64,000 nucleotides of DNA from Bradyrhizobium sp. sBnM-33 (GCF_032917945.1 NZ_CP136624.1:5270001-5334000), one strand, 5' to 3'. Positions 19,144 to 28,178 are shown, counted from the stretch's first letter. A program made the numbers and translations. The notes: generated by a model from the sequence alone, not told the origin.

Positions 19144-20577
19144 CTACGCCGCCGCTGCTACGCGCAGATGATCGGCGATCCAGCGATCGAGATCGGACAA
19201 GGCGCGCGCGCTGAGCGCCTGCTTCTTGGCGACCGTCCTCTCGTTGCCACGCAACCGTGTGCCATCGGCCTTCTTGGTCGGCGCGCTGGCAAGCGGCGGG
19301 AATAGGCCAAAATTGATGTTCATCGGCTGGAACGAGCGTGTTCCGGCCTCGATCGTTTCGATGTGGCCGCCGGTGATATGCCCGAGCAGCGAGCCCAACG
19401 CCGTGGTCGCAGGCGGCGGTTCGAGCGACTGTCCTCGCGCATTTGCCGCGGCATAGAGACCTGCGATCAGGCCGATGCTGGCGGATTCCACATAGCCCTC
19501 GCAGCCGGTCATCTGGCCGGCAAAGCGCAGCCGCGGCTGCGCGCGTAGGCGCAACTGGCCATCCAGCAGCTTTGGCGAGTTCAGGAAGGTGTTGCGATGC
19601 AGGCCGCCGAGCCGCGCGAATTCGGCGTTCTCGAGGCCCGGAATAGTACGAAACACGCGCTGCTGCGCGCCGTAGTTCAGCTTGGTCTGGAAGCCGACCA
19701 TGTTGTAGAGCGTGCCGAGTTTATTGTCCTGTCGCAACTGCACGATGGCGTAAGGCTTGACCGTCGGATAGTGCGGATCGGTGAGCCCCACCGGCTTCAT
19801 CGGTCCGTGCCGCAGCGTCTCGTGGCCGCGTTCGGCCATCACCTCGACCGGCAGGCAGCCATCGAAGTACGGCGTGTTGGTCTCCCATTCCTTGAAATCT
19901 ACCTTCTCGCCGGCCAGCAATGCCGCAACGAACGCGTCGTATTGCTCCTTCGTCATCGGGCAGTTGATGTAGTCGGCGCCGGTGCCGCCGGGCCCGACCT
20001 TGTCGTAGCGCGACTGAAACCACGCCACCGACATGTCGATGGAATCCTTGTGCACGATCGGCGCGATCGCATCGAAGAACGCCAGCGCGTTCTCGTCCGT
20101 CAATTCGCGAATGGCCTCGGCCAGCGGCGCCGAGGTGAGGGGGCCGGTCGCAACGATCACGTTGCCCCATTCGGTGGGCGGCAGGCCGGCGATTTCCGAA
20201 CGCTCGATCTCGATCAGGGGATGGTCGTGCAAGGCGCGGGTGACGGCGGCGGAAAACCCGTCGCGGTCGACCGCCAGCGCCCCACCGGCGGGCACTTGGT
20301 TGGCGTCCGCGGAGCGCATGATCAGCGAGCCCAGCCGGCGCATCTCGGCATGCAGCAGCCCGACAGCGTTATTGGCGGCATCGTCCGAGCGGAACGAGTT
20401 GGAGCAGACGAGCTCGGCCAGACCCTCGGTGCGGTGCGCCTCGGTCATTCGCGAGGGGCGCATCTCGTGCAGGACGACGCGAACGCCCGCATTGGCGATC
20501 TGCCAGGCCGCTTCCGAGCCGGCAAGGCCGCCGCCAATCACATGGACGGTGTCAGTTTGGGGAGTAGAGGAAATCAT
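19144..20577 (-). CDS. trmFO: tRNA (uracil-54-C5)-methyltransferase, folate- and FAD-dependent
   Basis: A 477-residue TrmFO (formerly Gid), which methylates U54 of the tRNA T-loop using methylenetetrahydrofolate and FAD. The N-terminal FAD-binding motif [19 protein letters not shown] is exact, and [37 protein letters not shown] and [14 protein letters not shown] are all family hallmarks. The start at 20577 ([11 protein letters not shown]) is close to the FAD motif; the in-frame start at 20613 is within a repeat. The kinase-like gene follows after 4 bases. Confidence 0.96.
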   Translation of the reverse strand: MISSTPQTDTVHVIGGGLAGSEAAWQIANAGVRVVLHEMRPSRMTEAHRTEGLAELVCSNSFRSDDAANNAVGLLHAEMRRLGSLIMRSADANQVPAGGALAVDRDGFSAAVTRALHDHPLIEIERSEIAGLPPTEWGNVIVATGPLTSAPLAEAIRELTDENALAFFDAIAPIVHKDSIDMSVAWFQSRYDKVGPGGTGADYINCPMTKEQYDAFVAALLAGEKVDFKEWETNTPYFDGCLPVEVMAERGHETLRHGPMKPVGLTDPHYPTVKPYAIVQLRQDNKLGTLYNMVGFQTKLNYGAQQRVFRTIPGLENAEFARLGGLHRNTFLNSPKLLDGQLRLRAQPRLRFAGQMTGCEGYVESASIGLIAGLYAAANARGQSLEPPPATTALGSLLGHITGGHIETIEAGTRSFQPMNINFGLFPPLASAPTKKADGTRLRGNERTVAKKQALSARALSDLDRWIADHLRVAAAA

Positions 20578-20615
20578 GGGCGCAGGGTTAGCGCGTTTTC
20601 GCGCCAAGCGCACCT

Positions 20616-20703
20616 ACCATAGCGGTTTCAAGCGAAAGCCTGCCCCGGACTTGATCCGGGGTGGATCCCGGTTCGCGTGAAGAAAATGCGTCAAGATCAA
20701 AGC
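20616..20703. repeat. Dispersed repeat of the 'ggttcgcgtgaagaaaatgcgtcaa' type
   Basis: Upstream of trmFO. It contains the palindrome ccccggacttgatccgggg and the tail cggttcgcgtgaagaaaatg. The same tail, inverted, appears right of the IS element (58905-58965), and a related copy lies inside coding sequence at 28094-28148. Confidence 0.7.
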
Positions 20704-20709
20704 CCACAC

Positions 20710-20736
20710 GACAACGCCCGCAGCGGGGGCGGGCGT
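20710..20736. terminator. Hairpin downstream of the DUF1127 gene
   Basis: The sequence aacgcccgcagcgggggcgggcgtt can form a GC-rich stem (AACGCCCGC / GCGGGCGTT). It lies about 30 bases beyond the DUF1127 stop in the direction of transcription (minus strand). There is no clear T-run, so it may be a processing or 3'-end stabilising structure as much as a terminator. Confidence 0.4.
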
Positions 20737-20766
20737 TATCCGGCCATCAGGCGGCTGACAGAGAGA

Positions 20767-20919
20767 TCAGCCGTTATAGTTTCCGGCGGCAACGCGCGGA
20801 ATGTCCGAACGATCAAGGCCGATATCGGCCAGTTCCCGATCGCTGAGCTGGGACAGTTCGCTGACATTGCGCTGATAATCCCGGAATGCCTGGATCATGC
20901 GGATGAGCGAGAGCAACAT
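20767..20919 (-). CDS. DUF1127 microprotein (50 residues)
   Basis: A short gene. The 50-residue product reads MLLSLIRMIQAFRDYQRNVS, then ELSQLSDRELADIGLDRSDI and PRVAAGNYNG. The segment LSxLSDRELxDIGLxRSDI is the DUF1127 signature. AGGAG lies 7 bases before the ATG at 20919 (revcomp gcaaggagactacc). DUF1127 proteins in other alphaproteobacteria affect phosphate or carbon metabolism and RNA turnover through Arg-rich C-termini, but this one is less basic. It is monocistronic; a palindrome TGCAGTGCA lies 74 bases upstream. Confidence 0.88.
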   Translation of the reverse strand: MLLSLIRMIQAFRDYQRNVSELSQLSDRELADIGLDRSDIPRVAAGNYNG

Positions 20920-21387
20920 GGTAGTCTCCTTGCAGTTACGATTCAGCCCTTGGAGGATGGCTTCATCGTTGAAATGAATATAGCTTATATTTTGCAGTGC
21001 AGAAGTTTCGATGTTGCGATGCAGCTAATCATAAAACGCATAACGCCGGTAACAGCCGCTTAACCTTTCGACATGGGAGCGGATTAGCCGGCAGAAGTGC
21101 GTGATGGCGTGCGTCGAACAAGTAGAATAATGCCGTAGATTTGCGGGTTTCTCGTAATCATCAGATAACCCTTCGCTGGTGAGCAACGACCCCGGGAAAT
21201 CAGCTCGAAGACTCTCAAGACGGACAAAACATGCGGAAACTGCGGACGTTTTGTAATTTTCTTATGCACGAATCGCATGCCGTTGCCGAAATGAAGTGAA
21301 TATATATTCAATCATTATGACAGATAGCGCGCAGCGCGGCTGCCGCAAAGCGGTTTGCAGCGGCGACCCCAACCCTTTGAACTCGTG
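20920..21387. other. Intergenic region, AT-richer than its surroundings
   Basis: 468 bases between the DUF1127 gene and the lytic transglycosylase. I see the DUF1127 Shine-Dalgarno region, the palindrome TGCAGTGCA (20993-21001), AT-rich segments near 20980-20990 that may be its promoter, and no convincing gene. An open frame at 21084-21311 on the minus strand has a TTG start and no recognisable features. Confidence 0.5.
20993..21001. promoter_or_regulatory. Palindrome TGCAGTGCA upstream of DUF1127
   Basis: TGCA-G-TGCA within ttttgcagtgcag. The near-identical ttttgcaatgcag (TGCA-A-TGCA) lies at 61863-61871 upstream of cysK. It may be an operator, but no regulator is known for it from this window. 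Confidence 0.3.
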
Positions 21388-22200
21388 TTAAGGCGCGCGC
21401 GAAAGCTGCGTCGCGAAATGGGCGATGGTCTTGGCGTAGACCTCGCTCTTGTTCCACTCCTTGATCGCAGCGAAATTGGCGCCGCCGGGCTCCCAGTCCT
21501 TGCCACGCTGCCAGCCGTGGTTGGCGAGGAAGTTGGCGGTCGAGGCCAGCACGTCGGGCGGGCTGCGCAGGAGGTCGCGGCGCCCGTTGCCGTCGAAGTC
21601 GACCGCGAACTTGACGTAGGACGACGGCATGAACTGGGTCTGACCGATTTCGCCGGCCCAGGCGCCGCGCATGTCCTGCGGCGCGATATCGCCGCGCTCG
21701 ACGATGCGTAGTGCGTCCATCAACTCGGCCTTGAACATGTCGGTGCGGCGGCAATCGTAAGCCAGCGTCGCCAGCGAGCGCAGCGTTGAAAATTTTCCGA
21801 TGTTGACGCCGAAATCGGTTTCCAGGCCCCAGATCGCCACAAGCACTTCGCCGGGCACGCCATACGCCTGTTCGATGCGCCCGAGCACCGAGCCGTATTG
21901 CTTGAGCATGTTGGAGCCTCGCGTCAGCCGGGGCGGGACCATGCGGCCGGAGAATTCCTCAAAACTCTGGCTGAAGACCTTTTGCGATTGGTCGCGGGCC
22001 AGCACGCTCTTGTCGAACGTGACGCCGGTCAAGCCGGCCTGGATGGCGGACGCCGATATTCCCTTGGAGGCCGCTTCCTTCTTGAAGTCTTCCAGCCATG
22101 TTTCGAATGGGCCCGTGCCGCAGGGCGCCGCGAGCGCGGCCGCAGAGGTCAGTAACAGCGCGCCCAAGGTCAGGGCGCGCAGGGAAAGGCGAGAGATCAT
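21388..22200 (-). CDS. Lytic murein transglycosylase, MltB family
   Basis: A 270-residue exported enzyme that cleaves glycan strands to 1,6-anhydromuramic products. A signal peptide occupies about 1-25 (ALTLGALLLTSAAALAAPC). The catalytic Glu is E127 in WGLETDFGVNIG, and GEIGQTQFMPSSYVKFAVD is the family's second hallmark. Unlike some homologues it has no C-terminal peptidoglycan-binding domain. It is monocistronic; the upstream neighbour, also on the minus strand, is 210 bases away. Confidence 0.92.
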   Translation of the reverse strand: MISRLSLRALTLGALLLTSAAALAAPCGTGPFETWLEDFKKEAASKGISASAIQAGLTGVTFDKSVLARDQSQKVFSQSFEEFSGRMVPPRLTRGSNMLKQYGSVLGRIEQAYGVPGEVLVAIWGLETDFGVNIGKFSTLRSLATLAYDCRRTDMFKAELMDALRIVERGDIAPQDMRGAWAGEIGQTQFMPSSYVKFAVDFDGNGRRDLLRSPPDVLASTANFLANHGWQRGKDWEPGGANFAAIKEWNKSEVYAKTIAHFATQLSRAP

Positions 22201-22410
22201 CGTGCCGTTCGCTCCACGATCGATGCGTCTTCGGGGTTAGCGTCGACGCCACGCCGAATGTTCGAAGCAAGGTCGGCCAAAACAAGGCTTATGTAGGTGC
22301 CTGCAATGCCATTTCGTTGAATGTGCTCAATTCATCGTTAGCAAGAGGTGAGCAGCCAAACCGCCGGTCGGATTCGACCGGCGGTCTGGTTAATCCGGTT
22401 CCGTGCAGGC

Positions 22411-23322
22411 CTATACGTTATCCCTGCGCCGCCAGGGGAACAGATTGGCCGGGAAATCGGCCGCAGGCTTCCGTTCGCGGTGTGCACGTGGCGGAAGCGG
22501 CTGCGGATTGAGTTCCGGCTCTATCGTCTCCCGATAGAGATGCCAGGTAGCGTGCCCGAGCAGCGGGATGACGACGGCAAGGCCGAGGAAGAACGGCAGC
22601 GTTCCCGCGACCAGCAGCACCGCGACGATCAAACCCCAAGCCGCCATCGGAGCCGGGTTGCACGCGACCGCGCGCAGCGAGGTCACCATCGCATCGCCAG
22701 CGCCGGCATGACGGTCCAGCATCAGCGGGAACGAGACCACGCTGATGCAGAGCGCGACAAGCGCGAATAGGAATCCGACGCCGCAGCCAACCACGATCAG
22801 CCACCAGCCTTGTGGCGTCGTCAGCACGCGCGTCGCGAAATCGGAAAAGCCAGTCGCTCCCGCATAGCCGAACGCAGCGATGTAGATCGCCTGCGCGGTC
22901 GCCACCCAGGTCACGAAAAGTGCCAGCAGCAGCACGCCGAGTCCAAGCATCGCGCCGAACGACGGCGAGCGGAGCACTTCGAGCGCGTCCCAAGCGGTTG
23001 CCTGCTCGCCGCGTTCACGACGGCGGCTCATCTCGTAGAGGCCGAGTGCAGCAAATGGACCGATCAGGGCAAAGCCGGCGGCCAGCGGAAACAACAGCGG
23101 TATGACGGAATAGCCGAGAACGGCGCGTGCCAGCACCAGTCCGAGAACGGGATAGATCACGCACAGGACGATGGCGTGGCTTGGCACCGCCTTGAAATCT
23201 TCCCAACCGCGCCGCAACGCGCGACCGAGTTCGGCGAAGCCGATGGTTCGGATGACTGGCGCGGCAGCGGTGTCCGGTGCGCGCTGCGCCATTGATGTGA
23301 CATTGCCGTGAAATGTGGCCAT
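22411..23322 (-). CDS. DUF2189 integral membrane protein
   Basis: A 303-residue membrane protein with about six helices, for example IVLCVIYPVLGLVLARAVLG and LFPLAAGFALIGPFAALGLY. The opening IRTIGFAELGRALRRGWEDF and the helix pair with FAALGLYEMSRRRERGE are typical of DUF2189. Function is not known for the family. The C-terminal tail is polar and proline-rich. It is transcribed away from the DUF3597 gene and shares a 290-base divergent region with it. Confidence 0.85.
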   Translation of the reverse strand: MATFHGNVTSMAQRAPDTAAAPVIRTIGFAELGRALRRGWEDFKAVPSHAIVLCVIYPVLGLVLARAVLGYSVIPLLFPLAAGFALIGPFAALGLYEMSRRRERGEQATAWDALEVLRSPSFGAMLGLGVLLLALFVTWVATAQAIYIAAFGYAGATGFSDFATRVLTTPQGWWLIVVGCGVGFLFALVALCISVVSFPLMLDRHAGAGDAMVTSLRAVACNPAPMAAWGLIVAVLLVAGTLPFFLGLAVVIPLLGHATWHLYRETIEPELNPQPLPPRAHRERKPAADFPANLFPWRRRDNV

Positions 23323-23615
23323 GGTCGTCGTCTCCCTCGCGGTCGCATTGTGCCAATCGAAAGACGCAAATGCGCCATTTCATAAAACGATCACGATCAG
23401 GCCAGACGCGAAGACAGAGGTTGGAACTAGCCACGTCGCGAACTGTCCCGACAACGTACTCCCAAACAGCAACAAACCCACTCACGCTTAGGTGAATGTT
23501 TCGTTGGCAAGCTCCGCCTGGGTGGTTAGACTTGCAAGCGATCCCGGCGTGGTGCTGCCGGTCAAAACAGTGCCTCCAAAGACTCACCCCATCCTCAACT
23601 CATTGGGAGCGAACG

Positions 23616-23993
23616 ATGAGCATTTTCGGAAAAATCATGAGCGCGATATTCGGCACCAAGGCAGACGCCGCGCCGGCTGGCGGCAGTGCGGCTGCGGGAG
23701 GCGGATCATCCGGTGCGGCCGCGGCACCTGCGGCGACCGTCGATGTCGCGCCGATCCTTGATCAGGCGGTGAAAGCCAAGGGTGAGAAGCTGGAGTGGCG
23801 CACCTCGATCGTCGATCTGATGAAGGCGCTCGACATCGATTCCAGCTTCGCCGCGCGCAAGGATCTTGCGAAAGAACTCGGCTATACCGGCGACAGCAAC
23901 GATTCCGCCAGCATGAACATCTGGCTGCACAAGCAGGTCATGGCCAAGTTGGCCGCCAATGGCGGCAAGCTGCCGCCCGACATCAAGCACTGA
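23616..23993 (+). CDS. DUF3597 family protein
   Basis: A 125-residue protein beginning MSIFGKIMSAIFG, with an Ala/Gly-rich linker (about 17-42) and a C-terminal domain including LEWRTSIVDLMKALDIDSSF and RKDLAKELGYTGDSNDSASM. This matches the DUF3597 family, whose members resemble BON/LysM-associated stress proteins in context but have no proven function. ATG 23616 is used since MSIFGKI is the conserved N-terminus. A strong terminator follows at 24016. Confidence 0.88.
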   Translation: MSIFGKIMSAIFGTKADAAPAGGSAAAGGGSSGAAAAPAATVDVAPILDQAVKAKGEKLEWRTSIVDLMKALDIDSSFAARKDLAKELGYTGDSNDSASMNIWLHKQVMAKLAANGGKLPPDIKH

Positions 23994-24015
23994 CGCTTCG
24001 CTCGCCCCGACATGT

Positions 24016-24047
24016 GAAGGCCCGCGGCGGCGCGGGCCTTCTTTTTT
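24016..24047 (+). terminator. Intrinsic terminator after the DUF3597 gene
   Basis: An 11-base-pair perfect stem (gaaggcccgcg / cgcgggccttc) with a gcgg loop is followed by six T. It lies 23 bases beyond the DUF3597 stop. Confidence 0.92.
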
Positions 24048-24150
24048 GGTGCGATTGCAAAGCAGCAAACGCGCAACCGGTATCCGCTTCGCGGAGAAAA
24101 CACGGTAGATGCAGGTGGACAAGAAGACTCGTAAAACAAGGAGGATGCCA

Positions 24151-24941
24151 ATGAGCAATGTTGATCGCCGGACCATTCTGGCCACCGGCGCGCTGGTGCT
24201 GGCGGGTACAGCGGCGCAAAATGACACGGCTGCAGCGCAGGCCGGCCCGAAATCGATCTTTCCGGTTGGCACGACGACCATACCCATTGTCGGCGAGACC
24301 GATGTTTTTCCGGTGCGGCGGATCTATTGTATCGGGCGCAACTATGCCGCGCATGCCCGCGAAATGGGCTCGGATCCTGATCGCGAGCCGCCGTTCTTCT
24401 TTCAAAAGCCGACCGACGCGATCCAAAATGTCGCCATCGGTACGGTTGGCGATCATCCCTATCCGTCGCTGACCAAGAACTATCACTATGAGGTCGAGCT
24501 GGTGGCGGCGCTGAAGTCGGGCGGCACCAAGATCCCCGTGGAGCAGGCGCTCGATCATGTCTACGGCTATGCGTTAGGCCTCGACATGACGCGGCGCGAT
24601 CTGCAGCGGGCGATGGGCGACGAGAAGAAGCCATGGGAAATCGGCAAGAGCTTTGATCGCTCCGCGGTGCTCGGGCCGATTCATCCAGCCACGAAGACCG
24701 GCCATTTTACCAAGGGCGCGATCTCGCTGGCGGTGAATGGCACCGTTAAGCAAAACTCCGATCTGCGGAATATGATCTGGAATTGGCGGAGCAAATCGCC
24801 AAGCTTTCGGAAGCTTTCGAACTCAAGGCGGGTGACATCATCTATTCGGGCACGCCGGAAAACGTCGGTCCCGTCGTGAAGGGCGACGTTATCCTGTGCA
24901 AGCTCGACGGCCTGCCGGATATGTCGATCCGGATTACGTAA
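24151..24941 (+). pseudogene. Fumarylacetoacetate hydrolase-family gene with Tat signal, frameshifted
   Basis: AAGGAGG precedes ATG 24151. The product opens with a Tat-like signal (DRRTILATGALVLAGTAA), then FAH features: IYCIGRNYAAHAREMG, the metal-site Glu in NYHYEVELVAAL, and GYALGLDMTRRDLQ, WEIGKSFDRSAVLGPI. Near 24783 the frame breaks. The expected residues after MIWN (VAEQIA...) continue in the -1 frame as AEQIAKLSEAFELKAGD, then IIYSGTPENVGPVVKGD to the stop at 24939-24941. One missing G (AAT-TGG for AAT-GTGG) explains it. It may be a recent mutation or a sequencing error. A periplasmic FAH enzyme is unusual in itself. Confidence 0.85.
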
Positions 24942-24954
24942 GGTTTATCATTCC

Positions 24955-25075
24955 GTAGGCCGGATGGAGCGAAGCGAATCCGGGGCTTCTTGCCGAGGGG
25001 AAACTGATCCCGGATTGTGCGGAGCCTGTCATCGGGCGCGCATTCGCGCGACCCGTTGGCTCCATCCGGGCTACA
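24955..25075. repeat. Intergenic repeat, 'gtagcccggatggagcgaagcg' family, copy 3
   Basis: Like copy 1 it holds the module gcggagcctgtcatcgggcg / cgcattcgcgcgacccgttg in its right half and ends ggctccatccgggctac. The left arm reads gtaggccggatggagcgaag. It separates the FAH pseudogene from a convergent GNAT gene. Confidence 0.85.
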
Positions 25076-25082
25076 AGAACCA

Positions 25083-25355
25083 TCACGCCGTCAGGTCGGC
25101 AAATTCCGGGTTTCTGCGCAGATAATCCACGACAAAGCCGCAGCCGGCGATGACCTTGCGTCCGTCGGCGCGGATCAGTTCGAGCGCGCCCCTGATCAGC
25201 TCAGAAGCGATGCCGCGGCCGCGCAGGGCGCGCGGCGTTTCGGTATGGGTGATGATGACCGCCGCGGGCGTGATGCGATAATTCGCGAACGCCACGGCGC
25301 CATCGACGTCGAGTTCGAAACGGTTTTGAGTCTTGTTGTCGCGGACGGCGGCCAT
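25083..25355 (-). CDS. GNAT-like N-acetyltransferase, short form
   Basis: A 90-residue protein of the short GNAT type (YidJ/NATD1-like). It shows an N-terminal strand pair (RFELDVDGAVAFANYRI), HTETPRALRGRGIASELIRG, where the RGRGIA turn binds acetyl-CoA phosphates, and VIAGCGFVVDYLRRNPEFAD. The Cys and Tyr near the C-terminus are conserved in this subfamily. Acetyl acceptor unknown. It is convergent with the FAH locus. Confidence 0.88.
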   Translation of the reverse strand: MAAVRDNKTQNRFELDVDGAVAFANYRITPAAVIITHTETPRALRGRGIASELIRGALELIRADGRKVIAGCGFVVDYLRRNPEFADLTA

Positions 25356-25745
25356 GCAGCGATTCCCGGATCATTCACCGTTTCATTTAGGGACATGAAC
25401 CCGTCGATGCAAACCAGCGACGAAGGGACAACTGGCTCGCTGGGGTTTGCTGATATGCTGTCTTGAGCCTGACCGCCAGCATTGCCGGGCAGCGCGGTGA
25501 TATCGGCGCCCGACCGCCTCAACGAGCCGGCTGGTGCAATCGCGAGAGCCTGCAGCGGCTCGGTGCAGCGCAAAGGGGACGCGCACGCGCACAGGATCTT
25601 TGCGGGCGAGGCCTTGCAACCGGGGGCGGGGTTCCTACGTCTTTCGGGTGACATACGCTGCTGAGGCGGCCGGGTCTGGGCTAGGTATCGGAAGTGTTGT
25701 GATCGCGGCCGCCGACGTATGCCTCTTTTCAAGGGGAGGTCTACA
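25356..25745. other. Intergenic region without a supported gene
   Basis: 390 bases between the GNAT gene and the SPW protein. Several open frames run through it but none has family features or a good ribosome site. A loose inverted repeat (gacatacgctgctgaggcgg near 25650 with gccgacgtatgcc near 25715) lies just before the SPW gene and might mark its promoter region. Confidence 0.4.
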
Positions 25746-26147
25746 ATGTCGGGCTTTGGTTTCTTCAGCAAGCATCGCACGTGGGAAGACTGGCTTGGCA
25801 TGCTCCTTGGCGTGCTGATCGTGATATCGCCGTGGTTTCCCTTCTCCAGCCACGACGTGATGGATGCCGAACGTAGCACCATGATCCTCAATACGTTCGT
25901 CGTGGGCATGCTGGTCTTCGGTCTGGCCCAGCTCGAATATGTCGCACTGCAACGTTGGGAGGAGGTGGGGGAGATCGCGCTCGGCCTCTGGCTGGCCGCC
26001 TCGCCCTTCATGTTCGGCTACGCCGGCGACGACATGCTTCGGGCCTGGCACATCGCCCTCGGTGGAATCGTCGCCCTGCTTGGCGCCCTTCAGCTCTGGC
26101 AGGACTGGCGCTTGAGCGATCAGGACCTGGCCAATCATCCGCAATAA
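25746..26147 (+). CDS. SPW-repeat membrane protein
   Basis: A 133-residue membrane protein with four helices and two copies of the SPW-type motif: GVLIVISPWFPFSS and LGLWLAASPFMFGY. AAGGGGAGG upstream supports ATG 25746 (MSGFGFFSKHRTWEDWLGML). The family occurs in many bacteria, often with stress or envelope genes; function unknown. A 9-base-pair hairpin (gagagcccg / cgggctctc, 26151-26187) follows the stop. Confidence 0.85.
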   Translation: MSGFGFFSKHRTWEDWLGMLLGVLIVISPWFPFSSHDVMDAERSTMILNTFVVGMLVFGLAQLEYVALQRWEEVGEIALGLWLAASPFMFGYAGDDMLRAWHIALGGIVALLGALQLWQDWRLSDQDLANHPQ

Positions 26148-26476
26148 TTCAGGAGAGCCCGTCTGCTCCACATGGCTGGCGGGCTCTCGATTCAATCCTA
26201 AGACTTGAATGAGACGCTAAACAGGACGCGGACCGATCACGGGCTGCCGTCGACGGCATCCTTGATGTCATCGATCTGCCATTGGCCGACGCAAACCATT
26301 GCGCGGGGCTTATGGACGCAAATGCGTGGCTGGGTCATGGTGATGCCGGTCGGCCGGCCGGGAAGTTATCATGGCCAGTAGCGTCCGACGGCGGATTTGA
26401 GCTGACCGCGGGCTTTCTGCTATCGTTGCAATGAGATGTCTATGACTGTTATCCGAAGCGTAATGGTTGATTCCCT
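26148..26476. other. Intergenic region with a hairpin after the SPW gene
   Basis: 329 bases. A hairpin with stem gagagcccg / cgggctctc lies just after the SPW stop and may end its transcript, though no T-run follows. A 33-codon frame on the minus strand (26338-26237) has no good ribosome site and no family features. I see nothing else. Confidence 0.4.
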
Positions 26477-28174
26477 GTGACTGAAACGGTGACCATTCCT
26501 ACCCCGCGCGGCGGTCTGGCGCGGATGTCGCGCCGGGTGATGAATCTGGCGCATATGCTGACCCAGAATGCCCGCCGCCATGGCGACCGCATTGGCTTCA
26601 TCTGGGGCGATAAATCCTGGACCTGGCGCGAGATCGATGGTGCCGTGTCGGCGTTGGCCGCCGGCCTCGCCGCGCGCGGTATCGCCAAGGGCGACCGGAT
26701 CCTAGTCCATTCCAAAAATTGCGATGAGATGTTCTGGTCGATGTTCGCGGCCTTTCGGCTCGGCGCGGTCTGGGTGCCGACCAATTTCCGCCTGATGCCG
26801 GACGAGGTCGCCTATCTCGCCAGCGCCTCCGGCGCGAAGGGGTTTTTGTGCCATGGCGATTTCCCCGATCACGCTACGGCGGTGGCCAATCCGGCGCTCG
26901 AATTCATCTGGCGAATCGGCGAGGGCGGCCTCGGCGAGAAGGCGGTCAGTGATGTGATTGCCGAGCACGCTGGCGCCAAGGTCGAGAATGCGGCGGTCGA
27001 CTACGACGATCCCTGCTGGTTTTTCTTCACCTCCGGCACAACCGGGCGCTCCAAGGCTGCGATTCTTACCCATGGGCAGATGGCCTTTGTGGTAACAAAT
27101 CATCTCGCCGATTTGATGCCGGGCACGACCGAGATGGATGCCTCGCTGGTGGTCGCGCCGCTGTCGCACGGCGCCGGCGTGCACCAGCTCGTACAGGCCG
27201 CGCGGGGCGTACCGACCATTCTGCTGCCGTCGGAAAAATTCGACATTGCGGAAGCGTTCCGGCTGATTGAAGCCCATCGCGTCAGCAACATCTTCACCGT
27301 GCCGACGATTTTGAAGATGATGGTCGAGCATCCCGCCGTCGACAAATACGATCATTCCTCGCTGCGCTTCGTGATTTATGCCGGCGCGCCGATGTATCGC
27401 GAGGACCAGAAGGCGGCGCTGAACACGCTCGGCAAGGTACTGGTGCAGTACTTCGGCCTCGGTGAGGTCACTGGCAACATCACGGTGATGCCGGCCAGTC
27501 TGCATGACGCTGAGGACGGTCCGCAGGCGCGCATCGGCACTTGCGGCTTCGAGCGCACCGGGATGCAGGTGTCAATCCAGGGCGACGACGGGCGCGAGCT
27601 CAAACCGTTCGAGACCGGTGAGATCTGCGTGATCGGTCCCGCTGTGTTCGCCGGCTATTACGATAACCCTGAGGCTAACGCGAAGGCGTTTCGCGACGGC
27701 TGGTTTCGTACCGGCGATCTCGGCCACATGGACGAGGAGGGATTTGTCTACATCACCGGCCGCGCCTCGGACATGTACATCTCCGGGGGCTCCAACATCT
27801 ATCCGCGCGAGGTCGAGGAGAAGATTCTCACCCATCCCGCGATCGGCGAGGTGGCGGTGCTCGGCGTGCCCGACCCGTTCTGGGGCGAGGTAGGGGTTGC
27901 CGTCTGTGTCGCGCGCGAGGGCGCAGCCGCGGTGAGCGAGGCCGAGCTGGCGGCGTTCCTGGCGCCCAAGGTGCCGCGCTACAAAATGCCGAAGCGCTTC
28001 TTCTTCTGGGAGGCGCTGCCGAAATCCGGTTACGGCAAGATTCCGAAGCGGCTGGTCCGCGATGAGCTGGAGGCGAGGGGACTGCTTGAGACCAAAGCGT
28101 TTTCGAGCGAAGTGGCGCCCGGTTCGCGTGTGGAAAACGCGTCCAATGACAACGTCTCGAAAACAGGCAGTTGA
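26477..28174 (+). CDS. Acyl-CoA synthetase (ANL superfamily)
   Basis: A 565-residue AMP-forming ligase. The P-loop is FFFTSGTTGRSKAAILTHG, the adenine motif includes GLGEVTGN, the hinge region SGGSNIYPREVEE, and the catalytic Lys is in PKSGYGKIPKRLV. This form resembles fatty-acid or aryl-CoA ligases, but the substrate cannot be told. The start is GTG 26477; ATG 26525 is the alternative. The last roughly 25 residues (from about AFSSEVAPGSR) are encoded by a dispersed intergenic repeat (28094-28148), so the C-terminus is a recent extension. A PPC-domain gene follows after 4 bases. Confidence 0.88.
   Translation: MTETVTIPTPRGGLARMSRRVMNLAHMLTQNARRHGDRIGFIWGDKSWTWREIDGAVSALAAGLAARGIAKGDRILVHSKNCDEMFWSMFAAFRLGAVWVPTNFRLMPDEVAYLASASGAKGFLCHGDFPDHATAVANPALEFIWRIGEGGLGEKAVSDVIAEHAGAKVENAAVDYDDPCWFFFTSGTTGRSKAAILTHGQMAFVVTNHLADLMPGTTEMDASLVVAPLSHGAGVHQLVQAARGVPTILLPSEKFDIAEAFRLIEAHRVSNIFTVPTILKMMVEHPAVDKYDHSSLRFVIYAGAPMYREDQKAALNTLGKVLVQYFGLGEVTGNITVMPASLHDAEDGPQARIGTCGFERTGMQVSIQGDDGRELKPFETGEICVIGPAVFAGYYDNPEANAKAFRDGWFRTGDLGHMDEEGFVYITGRASDMYISGGSNIYPREVEEKILTHPAIGEVAVLGVPDPFWGEVGVAVCVAREGAAAVSEAELAAFLAPKVPRYKMPKRFFFWEALPKSGYGKIPKRLVRDELEARGLLETKAFSSEVAPGSRVENASNDNVSKTGS
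28094..28148. repeat. Dispersed repeat within the acyl-CoA synthetase 3' end
   Basis: The stretch aagcgttttcgagcgaagtg / cgcccggttcgcgtg / tggaaaacgcgtcc matches the 'cgttttcgagcgaagtgg...ggttcgcgtgaagaaaacgcgtc' repeat. A copy right of the IS (58905-58965, inverted) and one at 20616 are purely intergenic. Here it is translated as the protein's C-terminal tail. Confidence 0.7.
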
Positions 28175-28178
28175 GCCG

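Noticed and set aside
21084..21311. Open frame of 75 codons on the minus strand upstream of the lytic transglycosylase
   Set aside because: TTG start, no ribosome site, no family features; lies in an AT-richer intergenic stretch where chance frames are expected.
26237..26338. 33-codon frame on the minus strand (MTQPRICVHKPRAMVCVGQW...)
   Set aside because: No Shine-Dalgarno, no recognisable family and no neighbour context; kept only as a note.
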